A DNA stretch of 64,000 bases. Origin: Acanthopleuribacter pedis. Lineage in GTDB: Bacteria; Acidobacteriota; Holophagae; Acanthopleuribacterales; Acanthopleuribacteraceae. The translations under genes were made by a program, and so were the position numbers. Below the pieces are notes generated by a model. The model did not search any database. It was not told where the DNA came from and was given only the letters and a program-made list of their open reading frames with translations. Positions 26,893-34,388 of the stretch are shown piece after piece. Location: NCBI RefSeq assembly GCF_017377855.1, contig NZ_JAFREP010000003.1, forward strand, positions 124,001 through 188,000. The letters run 5' to 3'. Every line of letters starts with the position of its first letter. Positions within the stretch are counted from its first letter, which is position 1.

Positions 26893-27632
26893 GGCCGCGC
26901 ATCCGGCAAAGGCGGTACATATAAAGTTGTGGCGGGATGCGGTTTTACCGCGGCCAAATCCCCCGTGCGACAGGGTGTACATTGGGCTTGTTGGGTGGGA
27001 TAAACCGCGGCCAGGTATAGGGTCAATGAGTGGTCGGGAGGATAAACCTGTAACAGGCGGTTTTGTAGGCGCAGGAGGCCTTGCGCCGATGTGGTGGGTT
27101 CGCCTTCCAAATTATCGATAAAGGCGATTTGCCACAGGATCAGATGGGCGCCGGGATCGATGGGTTTCTCGTCGCGCAGAAAGGCGGTGGCTTCGTAGCT
27201 TTGCAGGCCGCCCTTGGCGGGGTCGATCCCACAATCCGCGAACAGCCATGCCATCGAAGAAATCGCCGGCAGGATGCGGGCCGGGTAGCCCGCCGCTTGG
27301 GCCGCCTTAACCGCGCGGTGGGCTGGGTCCGTAAAGACACCGGGATGACCGTAAAAAACGACACAGACCTGTTCGCCGTTGTGGAGCGCGGCCATGATTC
27401 GGCCAACCATGTGTTGGTGGGCCTCGGCGCGACGGCCGGTAACCGCTTCCGGCAACAGCGGTCGGGCGGCGGGATTGAGTTGTTGCAACCATTGGGCGCT
27501 TAAATCGTCGGCGACATGGAACAACAAGGTATCGGATTCGGTGATCCAAGTGCGTGCGGCATGGCTTAAATCATTGATGAGTTGGATACCGGTACCGACG
27601 ATGGTCAAGGAGGCGGTGGTGGGGTGATTCAT
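26889..27632 (-). CDS. Borosin-type SAM-dependent N-methyltransferase (tetrapyrrole methylase fold)
   Basis: 247 residues. It has the TP_methylase fold start LTIVGTGIQLINDLSHAART and the blocks that mark the borosin (OphMA/SonM) subgroup rather than CobA/RsmI: VCVVFYGHPGVFTDPAHRAV (90-109), the ISSMAWLFADCGIDP region (124-138), LQSYEATAFL (143-152) and HLILWQIA (163-170). Borosin enzymes methylate backbone amide nitrogens of a peptide that is either fused or separate; here no peptide is fused, so the split type is expected. In fungal OphMA an Arg and a Tyr in the motif K-x-R-x-x-x-Y-x-x-M act at the amide. Here the aligned stretch RRAEAHQHM keeps Arg but has His72 for Tyr. It is first in a two-gene unit with TfuA-YcaO. 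Confidence 0.8.
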   Translation of the reverse strand: MNHPTTASLTIVGTGIQLINDLSHAARTWITESDTLLFHVADDLSAQWLQQLNPAARPLLPEAVTGRRAEAHQHMVGRIMAALHNGEQVCVVFYGHPGVFTDPAHRAVKAAQAAGYPARILPAISSMAWLFADCGIDPAKGGLQSYEATAFLRDEKPIDPGAHLILWQIAFIDNLEGEPTTSAQGLLRLQNRLLQVYPPDHSLTLYLAAVYPTQQAQCTPCRTGDLAAVKPHPATTLYVPPLPDARP

Positions 27633-27938
27633 AAACGACCTTTCACGGTTGGCGCGCTGGAACCAACCCTACTTGGGAGCGGTCGTGCTGGGCAAGTGTT
27701 TTCACCGGCGTCATTCGCGAATGTCAAGACGTGGCGTTCTCTTCTTGCGCCGGCTATAATAAGCGCCGATGCCCGTGTTCTCATGGGTCGCCATTGCTCA
27801 AAAGGGCTGCCTCGGGGGACGCGGGCGCCGGGCTTCGATTCTCAGGCAATTATTATGAGACGGTAGCGAACCATGCTGTGCCCGCGGACCGCGCCGCGCG
27901 TCACCCGGAACGAAGCACCTAATAATAAAGAGGAAACC
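27633..27938. promoter_or_regulatory. Divergent control region of the RiPP locus
   Basis: 306 nt between the minus-strand modification genes and the plus-strand TPR/peptide genes. A consensus TATAAT lies at 27755-27760 on the plus strand with a weak -35. Both transcription units most likely start here. No clear operator palindrome is visible. Confidence 0.4.
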
Positions 27939-28793
27939 ATGCCGAATCGCGAGGAACCGCGCCAAGCCTCCGCCCGGGAGACGGCCGCCAACGCCGAGCG
28001 CTTGCGCAAACAAGGCGACTTGGAAGCCGCGCTCCAATTATTTGATGAAGCGCTGCGCAAACAGCCCGATTACCTTTGGGCCGAGGCCCACCGCGCCGAG
28101 GTCTTGCGGGCGTTGTTTCGTTTTGAGGAGGCTGTTGCCGGTTTTACCCGCGTTTTGGCAAGTTTGCCCGACTACCTTTGGGCGCGTGCCCATCGTGGCG
28201 CGGCTTTTTATTACCTACGCCGCTACGACGCGGCGTTGGACGATTTAAACGCCGTCATCGCCGCACGGGCCGATTACGTTTGGGCCTTGGCCTACCGACC
28301 CCACGTCACCATCGCGCTCAAACGGTACGATGAAGCCCTTGCCGATGTCGACGCTTTTTTGGCGTTGGACCCCTCCTTGTTACCCAACCAAGAGGGGGAA
28401 CGGGGCATGCTGCTGAACTATCTGGGCCGATTCGAGGAATCGGTGCCGCTGTGTGATCAAGGCTTGGCCAAGGACAAAAACGACTTCATCGCGGCTTACA
28501 CGCGCACGGTTGCGCTGGCCCAACTGAAGGGCGTCGCCGCCGCGCCGATTGCCGCGACCCGAGCTTTATTGCAGCGTTTGCGCCGTGCCGGAAGCGGTGA
28601 TCCCGGTTTAATCGATTACCGCTTGGGCGGCTGTGCCGCGCTTGAAGGCCGCCGCGATGAGGCGCTGGCATGCTTGCGCTCGGCCATCAACTTACACCAT
28701 GAACCCATCGAAACGGCACGGCACGATCCCGCGTGGCATGCCCTTCACGACGATGCCGGTTACCGCGCGCTGATCGCACCCGCCGAGGTGTAA
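27939..28793 (+). CDS. TPR protein 1 of the RiPP locus
   Basis: 284 residues from ATG 27939 (GAGG at 5 nt). It is made of tetratricopeptide repeats with a recurring P-D-Y-x-W-A-x-A-H-R-G/A pattern (PDYLWAEAHRA, PDYLWARAHRGAAF, ADYVWALAYRP) at about 34-nt-codon spacing over residues 15-200. It ends in a conserved tail ETARHDPAWHALHDDAGYRA shared with TPR protein 2. TPRs bind short peptides or proteins. Here the protein is encoded in the same direction and 3 bp ahead of its paralogue, upstream of the candidate precursor peptide, so a role in holding or delivering the peptide is plausible but unproven. No signal peptide. Confidence 0.85.
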   Translation: MPNREEPRQASARETAANAERLRKQGDLEAALQLFDEALRKQPDYLWAEAHRAEVLRALFRFEEAVAGFTRVLASLPDYLWARAHRGAAFYYLRRYDAALDDLNAVIAARADYVWALAYRPHVTIALKRYDEALADVDAFLALDPSLLPNQEGERGMLLNYLGRFEESVPLCDQGLAKDKNDFIAAYTRTVALAQLKGVAAAPIAATRALLQRLRRAGSGDPGLIDYRLGGCAALEGRRDEALACLRSAINLHHEPIETARHDPAWHALHDDAGYRALIAPAEV

Positions 28794-28796
28794 GCC

Positions 28797-29588
28797 ATGG
28801 GGGAAACCAACGCGGTCACCCCGCGCAAAGCGGCGATGGAAGCCAAACGCCTGGCGCAACAGGGCGAACAGATGCGTTTGGCCGGCGACCCGAGTGGGGC
28901 GGTGGCCTTATTCTCCCGTGCGCTTGAATGGGCACCGCGGTTCGCCTGGGCGCTGGCCCATCGCGGCGCGGCCCACCGACAACGCGGCAAGGAACACTAC
29001 CGCGCCGCCTTGGCCGACTTTGAGCAAGCGCTCGTACACGATCCCGATTACGTATGGGCGATTGCCTTCCGCGCGCGCATGTACGAACTGTTTCGTGATT
29101 ACCAACGCGCCTTGGTTGATTTCGACCGTGCCATCGCCATGGACGACACCATTATTGGTTTTTGGCGTTCCGAACGGGCCTTGCTCCTGTGTTTTAACCG
29201 GCGCTATCAGGAGGCGCGGGTGATGTGTGACGAGGCCCTGCGGTGCCAAAAAAACGACCATTTTGCGACCTATGTACGCGCCGTGATCGCGGCCTGTTTC
29301 GACGGCGGGCGCGATGCGGCCTTGTGGCGGCAACGGGCTGAAAAGCTGCTCCAGCCGCTCGCGCTCGAGCCGGGCCCCGAGCAGGGAATCGCCCTGTATC
29401 GCTTGGCCGGTTTGACGGCCTTGTACGGCGCGGGTGATCAAGCTAAGGCGTTGTTACGGAGAGCCTTACCGCTTGAGAAAGAAGCTGTTGAATTTGCACG
29501 TCACGATCCTGCCTGGTATGGTTTTTACGACGACCAGGAGTTTCAACTCCTTGTAACAGATAGGTTTGGCGATCTAACTGTAGGATAA
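28797..29588 (+). CDS. TPR protein 2 of the RiPP locus
   Basis: 263 residues, ATG 28797, starting 3 nt after the stop of TPR protein 1. It has the same repeat pattern (PRFAWALAHRGAAHRQRG, PDYVWAIAFRARMYELFRDY) and the same ending (EFARHDPAWYGFYDDQEFQL). The pair is therefore a tandem duplication with strong divergence. The protein is cytoplasmic by sequence. No RiPP recognition element can be recognised by eye, but TPR partners could serve that function. Confidence 0.83.
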   Translation: MGETNAVTPRKAAMEAKRLAQQGEQMRLAGDPSGAVALFSRALEWAPRFAWALAHRGAAHRQRGKEHYRAALADFEQALVHDPDYVWAIAFRARMYELFRDYQRALVDFDRAIAMDDTIIGFWRSERALLLCFNRRYQEARVMCDEALRCQKNDHFATYVRAVIAACFDGGRDAALWRQRAEKLLQPLALEPGPEQGIALYRLAGLTALYGAGDQAKALLRRALPLEKEAVEFARHDPAWYGFYDDQEFQLLVTDRFGDLTVG

Positions 29589-29622
29589 GTTTGGATTCTG
29601 CTGTAATTTTCTACGGATGCGT

Positions 29623-29628
29623 TATAAT
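29623..29628 (+). promoter_or_regulatory. Candidate -10 TATAAT before TPR3/precursor
   Basis: GCGTTATAATTG, 110 nt upstream of TPR protein 3. The surrounding 29589-29700 is A/T-rich. The -35 is not recognisable at standard spacing. If real, TPR3 and the precursor peptide could be transcribed apart from TPR1-2. Confidence 0.35.
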
Positions 29629-29738
29629 TGAAGCTTAACGTTTTCCGTGACAATTCATAGCCGAGCCCGCGGGTGTCATTAAGATTCGCGACAGAATCTT
29701 TGATGAACAAGCTGGGCTGAGTAACTTGGAGGAATCTC

Positions 29739-30596
29739 ATGGCAGAGATTAAACGTGACGCGTTCGGTTGGGCCAAACAGGGCGACATCTACCGCGGCAT
29801 GTTGGAACGAGACGAATTACTTGAGGTGAGTGAACAGCGTGAGGTGACCGATCTCGCGTTAAAAGCGTTTGATACCGCATTGGAAATGGGTGAAAAAGAA
29901 TGTCCTAAAAATGATCGCTTCCTTTCGTGGGTTCACGCCCACAAGGGCGACACCCTTTGCATGGACAAGCGTTTTCCCCAGGCTATGGACAGTTACCACA
30001 AGGCGATTGCGCACAACCCCAACTACCCATGGGGCTTGGCGCATATGGGCGATTGCCTGCGTCTCATCGGTGTTCAATTATTAGCTACCGGGAAAGTGGC
30101 CGAGGCGACAAAAACCTTTGTCGATGCGTTGGCCGCTTTTGACAAAGCACTCAAACTCGATAACTGCTATGCCTGGGCGTGGGCCCACCGTGGTGGTGTT
30201 TTGCGTTACATGGGCGCTACGCCTGACGAACGTTATGAATTTAACAAACAAGCTTCGGAAAGTTTTACACGGGCTCGGGAACTCAATACCGATTACGCTT
30301 GGGCACAGGTTTACAACTCGATTTCGCTGAAAATCATGGGCAAACGCGATCCAATGCTGTGGCGTCCGGCCTACCTGTTGTTGGCCCACGCCGCCAAAAC
30401 CTATCCCGACATCTTCAACCAGGGTTTGCACGATCAGGTGGTTAAGCCGGTGGAGGGTCAGGTCTACGCACTGGAAGAAGCCGACAACGCCGATCCGTTC
30501 AATGCCTTTTTCGCGGCCGGTTTGCGTTTTGCGAAAGGTACCCTGCCCGAGGACGATCCCAGTTTCAAAGCCGCCGAGGAAGCCGGCCTGATTTAA
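29739..30596 (+). CDS. TPR protein 3 of the RiPP locus
   Basis: 285 residues, ATG 29739 after GGAGG at 6 nt. Repeats with the same W-A/G-x-A-H signature (NPNYPWGLAHMGDCLRLIG, DNCYAWAWAHRGGVLRYMG, NTDYAWAQVYNSISLKIMG). It is distinct from TPR1/2: it lacks their common tail and instead ends with an acidic helical segment (EDDPSFKAAEEAGLI). It is directly followed (35 nt) by the putative precursor peptide, the closest gene pair of the locus, so it is the best candidate to interact with that peptide. Confidence 0.85.
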   Translation: MAEIKRDAFGWAKQGDIYRGMLERDELLEVSEQREVTDLALKAFDTALEMGEKECPKNDRFLSWVHAHKGDTLCMDKRFPQAMDSYHKAIAHNPNYPWGLAHMGDCLRLIGVQLLATGKVAEATKTFVDALAAFDKALKLDNCYAWAWAHRGGVLRYMGATPDERYEFNKQASESFTRARELNTDYAWAQVYNSISLKIMGKRDPMLWRPAYLLLAHAAKTYPDIFNQGLHDQVVKPVEGQVYALEEADNADPFNAFFAAGLRFAKGTLPEDDPSFKAAEEAGLI

Positions 30597-30631
30597 AATT
30601 CACTTTGATTAAGATTCACAAGGAGAGAGAA

Positions 30632-30883
30632 GTGAGCACCGTTTTGGATTTCATGACCCAGCTCGCCGCCGACCCCCGGCAGCAAGCCGATTTTGCCCAA
30701 AACCCCGAGCAAAGCCTGCGTGCGGCCGGTTTTGCGGCGGGTAGCCAAGAGGCCCGTGATGTATTAAAGACGCGTGATTTCGCCATGGTTAACGGCAGCT
30801 TGACCCTGTCCGATCCCGGACCTGACCCGCTGCCGGATCCCGATCCCTTCCCCGGCGGTCCCGGCGGACCACCGCATCGCTAA
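30632..30883 (+). CDS. Putative RiPP precursor peptide with LigA/BBD-like leader
   Basis: 83 residues from GTG 30632 (AAGGAG at 6 nt); an upstream TTG in frame at 30605 is before the ribosome site and is rejected. Residues 1-53 (VLDFMTQLAADPRQQADF, NPEQSLRAAGF, ARDVLKTRDFAMV) match the helical LigA-like domain used as the binding domain of split-borosin precursors. Residues 54-83 are a low-complexity tail NGSLTLSDPGPDPLP then DPDPFPGGPGGPPHR, a plausible core. It contains no Cys, two Ser and one Thr, so azoline formation by YcaO would be limited to NGSLTLS; N-methylation or thioamidation of backbone amides remains possible. The gene is followed by a strong terminator. Confidence 0.7.
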   Translation: MSTVLDFMTQLAADPRQQADFAQNPEQSLRAAGFAAGSQEARDVLKTRDFAMVNGSLTLSDPGPDPLPDPDPFPGGPGGPPHR

Positions 30884-30889
30884 ACCAAG

Positions 30890-30919
30890 AAAGGCAACGT
30901 TCCACACGTTGCCTTTTTT
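30890..30919 (+). terminator. Intrinsic terminator of the TPR/precursor operon
   Basis: AAAGGCAACGT, loop TCCAC, ACGTTGCC, then TTTTTT. A clear GC stem with U tract, 7 nt after the precursor stop. Confidence 0.9.
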
Positions 30920-30964
30920 AATGCCCGCTGGTTCGGTTTTCGCAGAAAACAAAACGCGTTCTTA

Positions 30965-31141
30965 CCTAAGAGGCGCGATAAGAGCGAGAGGGGTTGGCTA
31001 AAGATCTGGAGCGAAATGGCTTGGGGAAAGCGGGCCGGGGTCGCGCACGACGCGCACCCGCTGGGTGCGGTGCGTATTTTCACAGGCCGTTGTAGCCCAG
31101 AGGTTTAGTCAAAACCACCGCGAGTTATCGCGCTTCTTAGG
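30965..31141. repeat. Family A palindromic element (A1)
   Basis: 177 bp with near-perfect 17-nt inverted ends (CCTAAGAGGCGCGATAA / TTATCGCGCTTCTTAGG). Further pairing of TTGGCTAAAGATCTGGAG with the region CCCAGAGGTTTAG makes arms of about 48 nt. A hairpin CGCACCC-GCT-GGGTGCG lies in the middle. No coding capacity. It abuts element B5. Confidence 0.85.
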
Positions 31142-31427
31142 TCTTAGGATGGGCAGGATGGATAGAGGATGCGGCTGGGGCTTTGGTGCGCTTGTTTGCA
31201 GGTACCCGTCCGCGGATGAAGCCGTAACTTCGGTGAGCAATAATGGCTAGGTTTTTCATTGTTTTGATTTAAATAGTTTGTCGTGTTGCGGTTCAGGGGG
31301 ACTTGGGTGATCGAAGTGACGGGTTTATCCGCGGGCGTGATTCAACCAGCCCAACATTTGTTGGGCGGGCAAGGGTAAACAGGCCCGACGCCCATCCTCA
31401 TTTTGTCCTGGGATCCTGAGAAATTAT
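31142..31427. repeat. Family B palindromic element (B5)
   Basis: Nearly identical to B4 in the same orientation: GGATGGGCAGGATGGATAG start, TCCGCGGATGAAGCCGTAAC and TGATCGAAGTGACGGG inner pair, end GGATCCTGAGAAATTATTT. Its first bases are replaced by the end of A1. Its right end runs into the stop codon of the convergent diguanylate cyclase gene (TAA at 31426-31424). Confidence 0.8.
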
Positions 31428-32674
31428 TTGAGGTTAACCACCACTTGGTTACGGCCTTTGTTTTTGGCCTGGTACAGGCCGCGGTCGGCCTCGCGGATCA
31501 TTTCGTCCAAGGTGTTGGCGAGGTAGGTGGAAACGCCGATACTGACCCGTACATGAATGGGTTTATGGTTGATGTAAAAGACGTTTTCCTCAATGGTGGC
31601 GCGCACTTTTTCGAAAACGCGCAGGGCCTCGCGGTAGTTGAGGTTGAGGGCCGCCACGCAAAACTCTTCCCCACCGTAACGGGACACCAAATCGGCCTTG
31701 CGCAGGTTGCGTTGCAACAGGGCGGAAACCTGGCGCAATACCTGGTCGCCGGCGTCATGGCCGAACGTATCGTTAATGGATTTGAAGTAGTCGACATCAA
31801 TCATGGCGATGCACAGATTGAGGTTGCCCCGTTGCGCATTGGCAAAAAGTTTGTGGCCGGCTTCCATAAAGTAACGCCGATTGTAGAGGCCGGTGAGGTA
31901 ATCGCGGTAGGCGGCCTCGCGAATTTCGAGGATGGTGTCGAGCCGGTCCAGGTTGTTGATGACCCGGCAAAGAAATTCGCTGTTGCTTACGGGTTTGGCG
32001 AGGAAATCGTTGGCGCCGGCGCGTAATAGGCGATCCGGGATGGTTTTGCCGTCCGCGGCGGAAATGCACAAAACCGCCAGTTCATCGCGCGAGTAGGTTT
32101 CACGCAGGCGGGCGGTGAGCGCCAAACCATCCATCGAGGGCATGTAATAGTCAATCACGGCCAGCCGGATATCCGGCTCTTTGCCCAGGATTTCAAGGGC
32201 GGCATAGGCGTCGGCGGCCTCAAAAACGGTCAGACGGTGTTTTTCCAGGAGGTTGCGCAGGTGCAGCCGCGAATAAGCCGCGTCGTCCACGATCAAGACC
32301 TTCACGCCCTTGTTTTTATCGAGCCGGTTGATGAGTCGAACGATGTGGTCGACCTCGTGGATGCAGGTTTTGTGAACCGTGTCGAGGATCCAGGGACTTT
32401 TGGTGGTGGGTTCTTCCTGAGTGTCGCAGGTGGTAAAGGCGATGGTGGGCAACTGATGTTCGTCAATCAAGTTTTCGAGAATGGCCTGGGCCGCGCGCGA
32501 TTCGGGCCACTCCACCAAAAAGACAAAGAAGTCCTTGCGGAAGGTCTGCAAGAGCGATGCGGCTTCCTCGAGTGTGTGTGCGGAGCTAATGGGAAATGAG
32601 AGCCGACAACGGATCCGGTAAGACAGCAATTGGGCGACGGACCCGTCATTCTCGAAAATGAGGACACGGTGCAT
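31424..32674 (-). CDS. Response regulator with two REC domains and GGDEF output
   Basis: 416 residues from ATG 32674 (AGGAA at 8 nt); the frame is open to 32764 but that part overlaps the promoter. Residues 1-115 form a degenerate receiver-like domain; 122-245 a receiver with VKVLIVDDAAYSR and the phospho-acceptor in LAVIDYYMPSMDG, and AKPVSNSEF for the Lys. The GGDEF domain is about 258-416: YRDYLTGLYNRRYF, MIDVDYFKSINDTFGHDAGD, active site RYGGEEF. An inhibitory RxxD site (RKAD) lies five residues ahead of GGEEF. It should make c-di-GMP from two GTP under control of phosphorylation. Its architecture is PleD-like (REC-REC-GGDEF). Confidence 0.93.
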   Translation of the reverse strand: MHRVLIFENDGSVAQLLSYRIRCRLSFPISSAHTLEEAASLLQTFRKDFFVFLVEWPESRAAQAILENLIDEHQLPTIAFTTCDTQEEPTTKSPWILDTVHKTCIHEVDHIVRLINRLDKNKGVKVLIVDDAAYSRLHLRNLLEKHRLTVFEAADAYAALEILGKEPDIRLAVIDYYMPSMDGLALTARLRETYSRDELAVLCISAADGKTIPDRLLRAGANDFLAKPVSNSEFLCRVINNLDRLDTILEIREAAYRDYLTGLYNRRYFMEAGHKLFANAQRGNLNLCIAMIDVDYFKSINDTFGHDAGDQVLRQVSALLQRNLRKADLVSRYGGEEFCVAALNLNYREALRVFEKVRATIEENVFYINHKPIHVRVSIGVSTYLANTLDEMIREADRGLYQAKNKGRNQVVVNLK

Positions 32675-32735
32675 GTCAAAAGTTCCTGGTGCGAGATCAA
32701 GTGAAGAATGAAACAAAATTAAATTGATCCTTGAC

Positions 32736-32764
32736 ATTACAACGTATCGTTTTCGAATTGCCAA
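32736..32764 (-). promoter_or_regulatory. Sigma-70-type promoter of the diguanylate cyclase gene
   Basis: On the minus strand TTGGCA (32764-32759), a 17-nt spacer, then TGTAAT (32741-32736). Five of six bases match each consensus hexamer. It predicts a start near 32729 and a leader of about 55 nt. The upstream 32770-32940 is A/T-rich. Confidence 0.65.
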
Positions 32765-33049
32765 GAAAAATGTGGCTATAACAGTGTTTTTTTATGGAAG
32801 CGTCGTGCGATTTTGACTGATGTTGCGTGTGTGGATGGTTTTTTTTGATTTGGTTATTTTTGTAGCTGGGGGGAGGGGGTTTGCTGAAGTTTCTAATATT
32901 GGACGTGTGTATTTTATTTTAATGAGGCGGTTTTTAAGAGGGTGATGGGGATTGGAACACCCAACAACCGCTTGCCGAGGCCGGCGCACACCGGCGGCAA
33001 GCGATGGGTGGTTTCGCCAACGCGGGTCTGGCCGCGTTGTCCTCAACAG
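32765..33049. other. A/T-rich intergenic region
   Basis: Between the stop of the radical SAM gene and the diguanylate cyclase promoter, both on the minus strand. 32780-32940 contains long T and G runs on the plus strand. No gene is seen; an UP-element-like role for the cyclase promoter is possible. Confidence 0.3.
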
Positions 33050-34369
33050 TTAGGTGTAGCGCGCCGTGCGCCATTGCGCATCGTAAAACTCGGGCAGCAA
33101 GCTGTCTACCTGGAGTAACCCACGTCGGGTTAGGGTGATACGTCCGTCTGTCACCTTGAGCATGTCCGCCGCCTGCCAATGGGTCAGAGCCTCGTCGAAG
33201 GTTTCCAGCAGGTTCACACCAAACTTCTCGTTGAGCCCCTTGGGATCCAGCTCGCCCAGCTTGAGTTGCAGGATGGTTTCACGGATCAGGCGGTCGCGTT
33301 CACTGGTTTGGTAGGCCCTGCGGACCGGTAGCTCGGCCGCTTCCACCGCTTCGATGTAGCGTTCGATTGAGGGATGGTTTTGGTAGTGAATCCCGCCGAG
33401 ATGGCCGAAGCTGGAGCAGCCGAGGGGCAGGAGATCGGCACCGTGCCACAAGGCGTCGCGGTAAACGAAGCGCGAAGGGCTGTTTTTCTTCACCATGGTG
33501 TAGGCGCTGGAAATTGCGTAGCCCGCGTCCTGTAACCGATCAATCGCCTCGCTGTGCCAGGCCCGTTTGGTTTGCCAATCGGCAAATACCTCTCCCTCGG
33601 CGCCTTGTAACAAGCCTTTGGAGTAAACCGTATTATAAGGAAGTTCCATTTGGTAAATCGTAATACTATCAGGGTCTACTTCGATTGCTTTTTCAATGTT
33701 TTGTTGCCAGTTATCTTCTGTTTCGCCGACCATGCCCGCGATGAGATCGATGTTGAGTTGGTCAAAACCGCGCGCTTTGATCCAGGGCAAGACGCGGTAG
33801 ATTTCACCCGACAGGTGGGCACGTCCGTTTTCGCTTAAAATCGCGTCGTCGAAATTTTCCACGCCGAGACTGAGCCGGGTCACCCCGACCTCGCGAATGG
33901 CGTCCAGCTTGGCTTCCGTCAGCGTGCCGGGTTCGCATTCAAAGGTGACTTCTTCCATGGCTTCAAACGACCAGTTTTCCCGCAGTCCCTCGAACAAGCG
34001 GCGCAGGTGTTTGGCGCTGATATAGGACGGGGTACCGCCGCCGATGTACAAAAATTTCGGTTTGCGGCCTTGCACCGCGGGGACCTGACTGATTCGGCCC
34101 ATTTCGGTGATTAAGGCGTCCACGTAGCGCTGGATCTGCTTGCTGTTCTTGTCGGTGTAAACCTTGAAGTAGCAGAACTTGCAGCGCTTGCGACAGAAAG
34201 GGATATGGACGTACAGGCCCAGTGGGTGTTCGTGCGCGGGGGGCGTTGCAAAAACGTCGCGCAGCGGGTCCACGGCGCGTTCGTGCCAACCCGAAAACGG
34301 TGGGTAATTTGAAATAAAAACGCTACCGACCTCGGTTTGCTGGGTTTTGGTTGTTTCCTCGGCTGCCAT
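33050..34369 (-). CDS. Radical SAM protein, HemN/HemW-like
   Basis: 439 residues from ATG 34369 (AAGGAG at 5 nt). The motif LYVHIPFCRKRCKFCYF holds the cluster Cys59/63/66 (CxxxCxxC). KFLYIGGGTPSYIS is the SAM-binding GGGTP block, and FECEPGTLTEAKLDAIREVG and RLSLGVENFDD continue the partial TIM barrel; a HemN_C-like winged region covers about 360-430. HemN is the anaerobic coproporphyrinogen oxidase and HemW a heme chaperone; relatives act on other substrates. The residue after the third Cys is Tyr, unlike HemN (Gly) and HemW (Asp), so neither role is assured. Last gene of a tight operon with LuxE/LuxC-like genes, which points to lipid-like or aldehyde metabolism rather than heme. Confidence 0.85.
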   Translation of the reverse strand: MAAEETTKTQQTEVGSVFISNYPPFSGWHERAVDPLRDVFATPPAHEHPLGLYVHIPFCRKRCKFCYFKVYTDKNSKQIQRYVDALITEMGRISQVPAVQGRKPKFLYIGGGTPSYISAKHLRRLFEGLRENWSFEAMEEVTFECEPGTLTEAKLDAIREVGVTRLSLGVENFDDAILSENGRAHLSGEIYRVLPWIKARGFDQLNIDLIAGMVGETEDNWQQNIEKAIEVDPDSITIYQMELPYNTVYSKGLLQGAEGEVFADWQTKRAWHSEAIDRLQDAGYAISSAYTMVKKNSPSRFVYRDALWHGADLLPLGCSSFGHLGGIHYQNHPSIERYIEAVEAAELPVRRAYQTSERDRLIRETILQLKLGELDPKGLNEKFGVNLLETFDEALTHWQAADMLKVTDGRITLTRRGLLQVDSLLPEFYDAQWRTARYT

Positions 34370-34388
34370 GTCCACTCCTTCTCGCTAA

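Noticed and set aside
33050..34369. Calling the radical SAM gene hemN or hemW
   Set aside because: The residue after the third cluster Cys and the operon context differ from both; only the family is supported.
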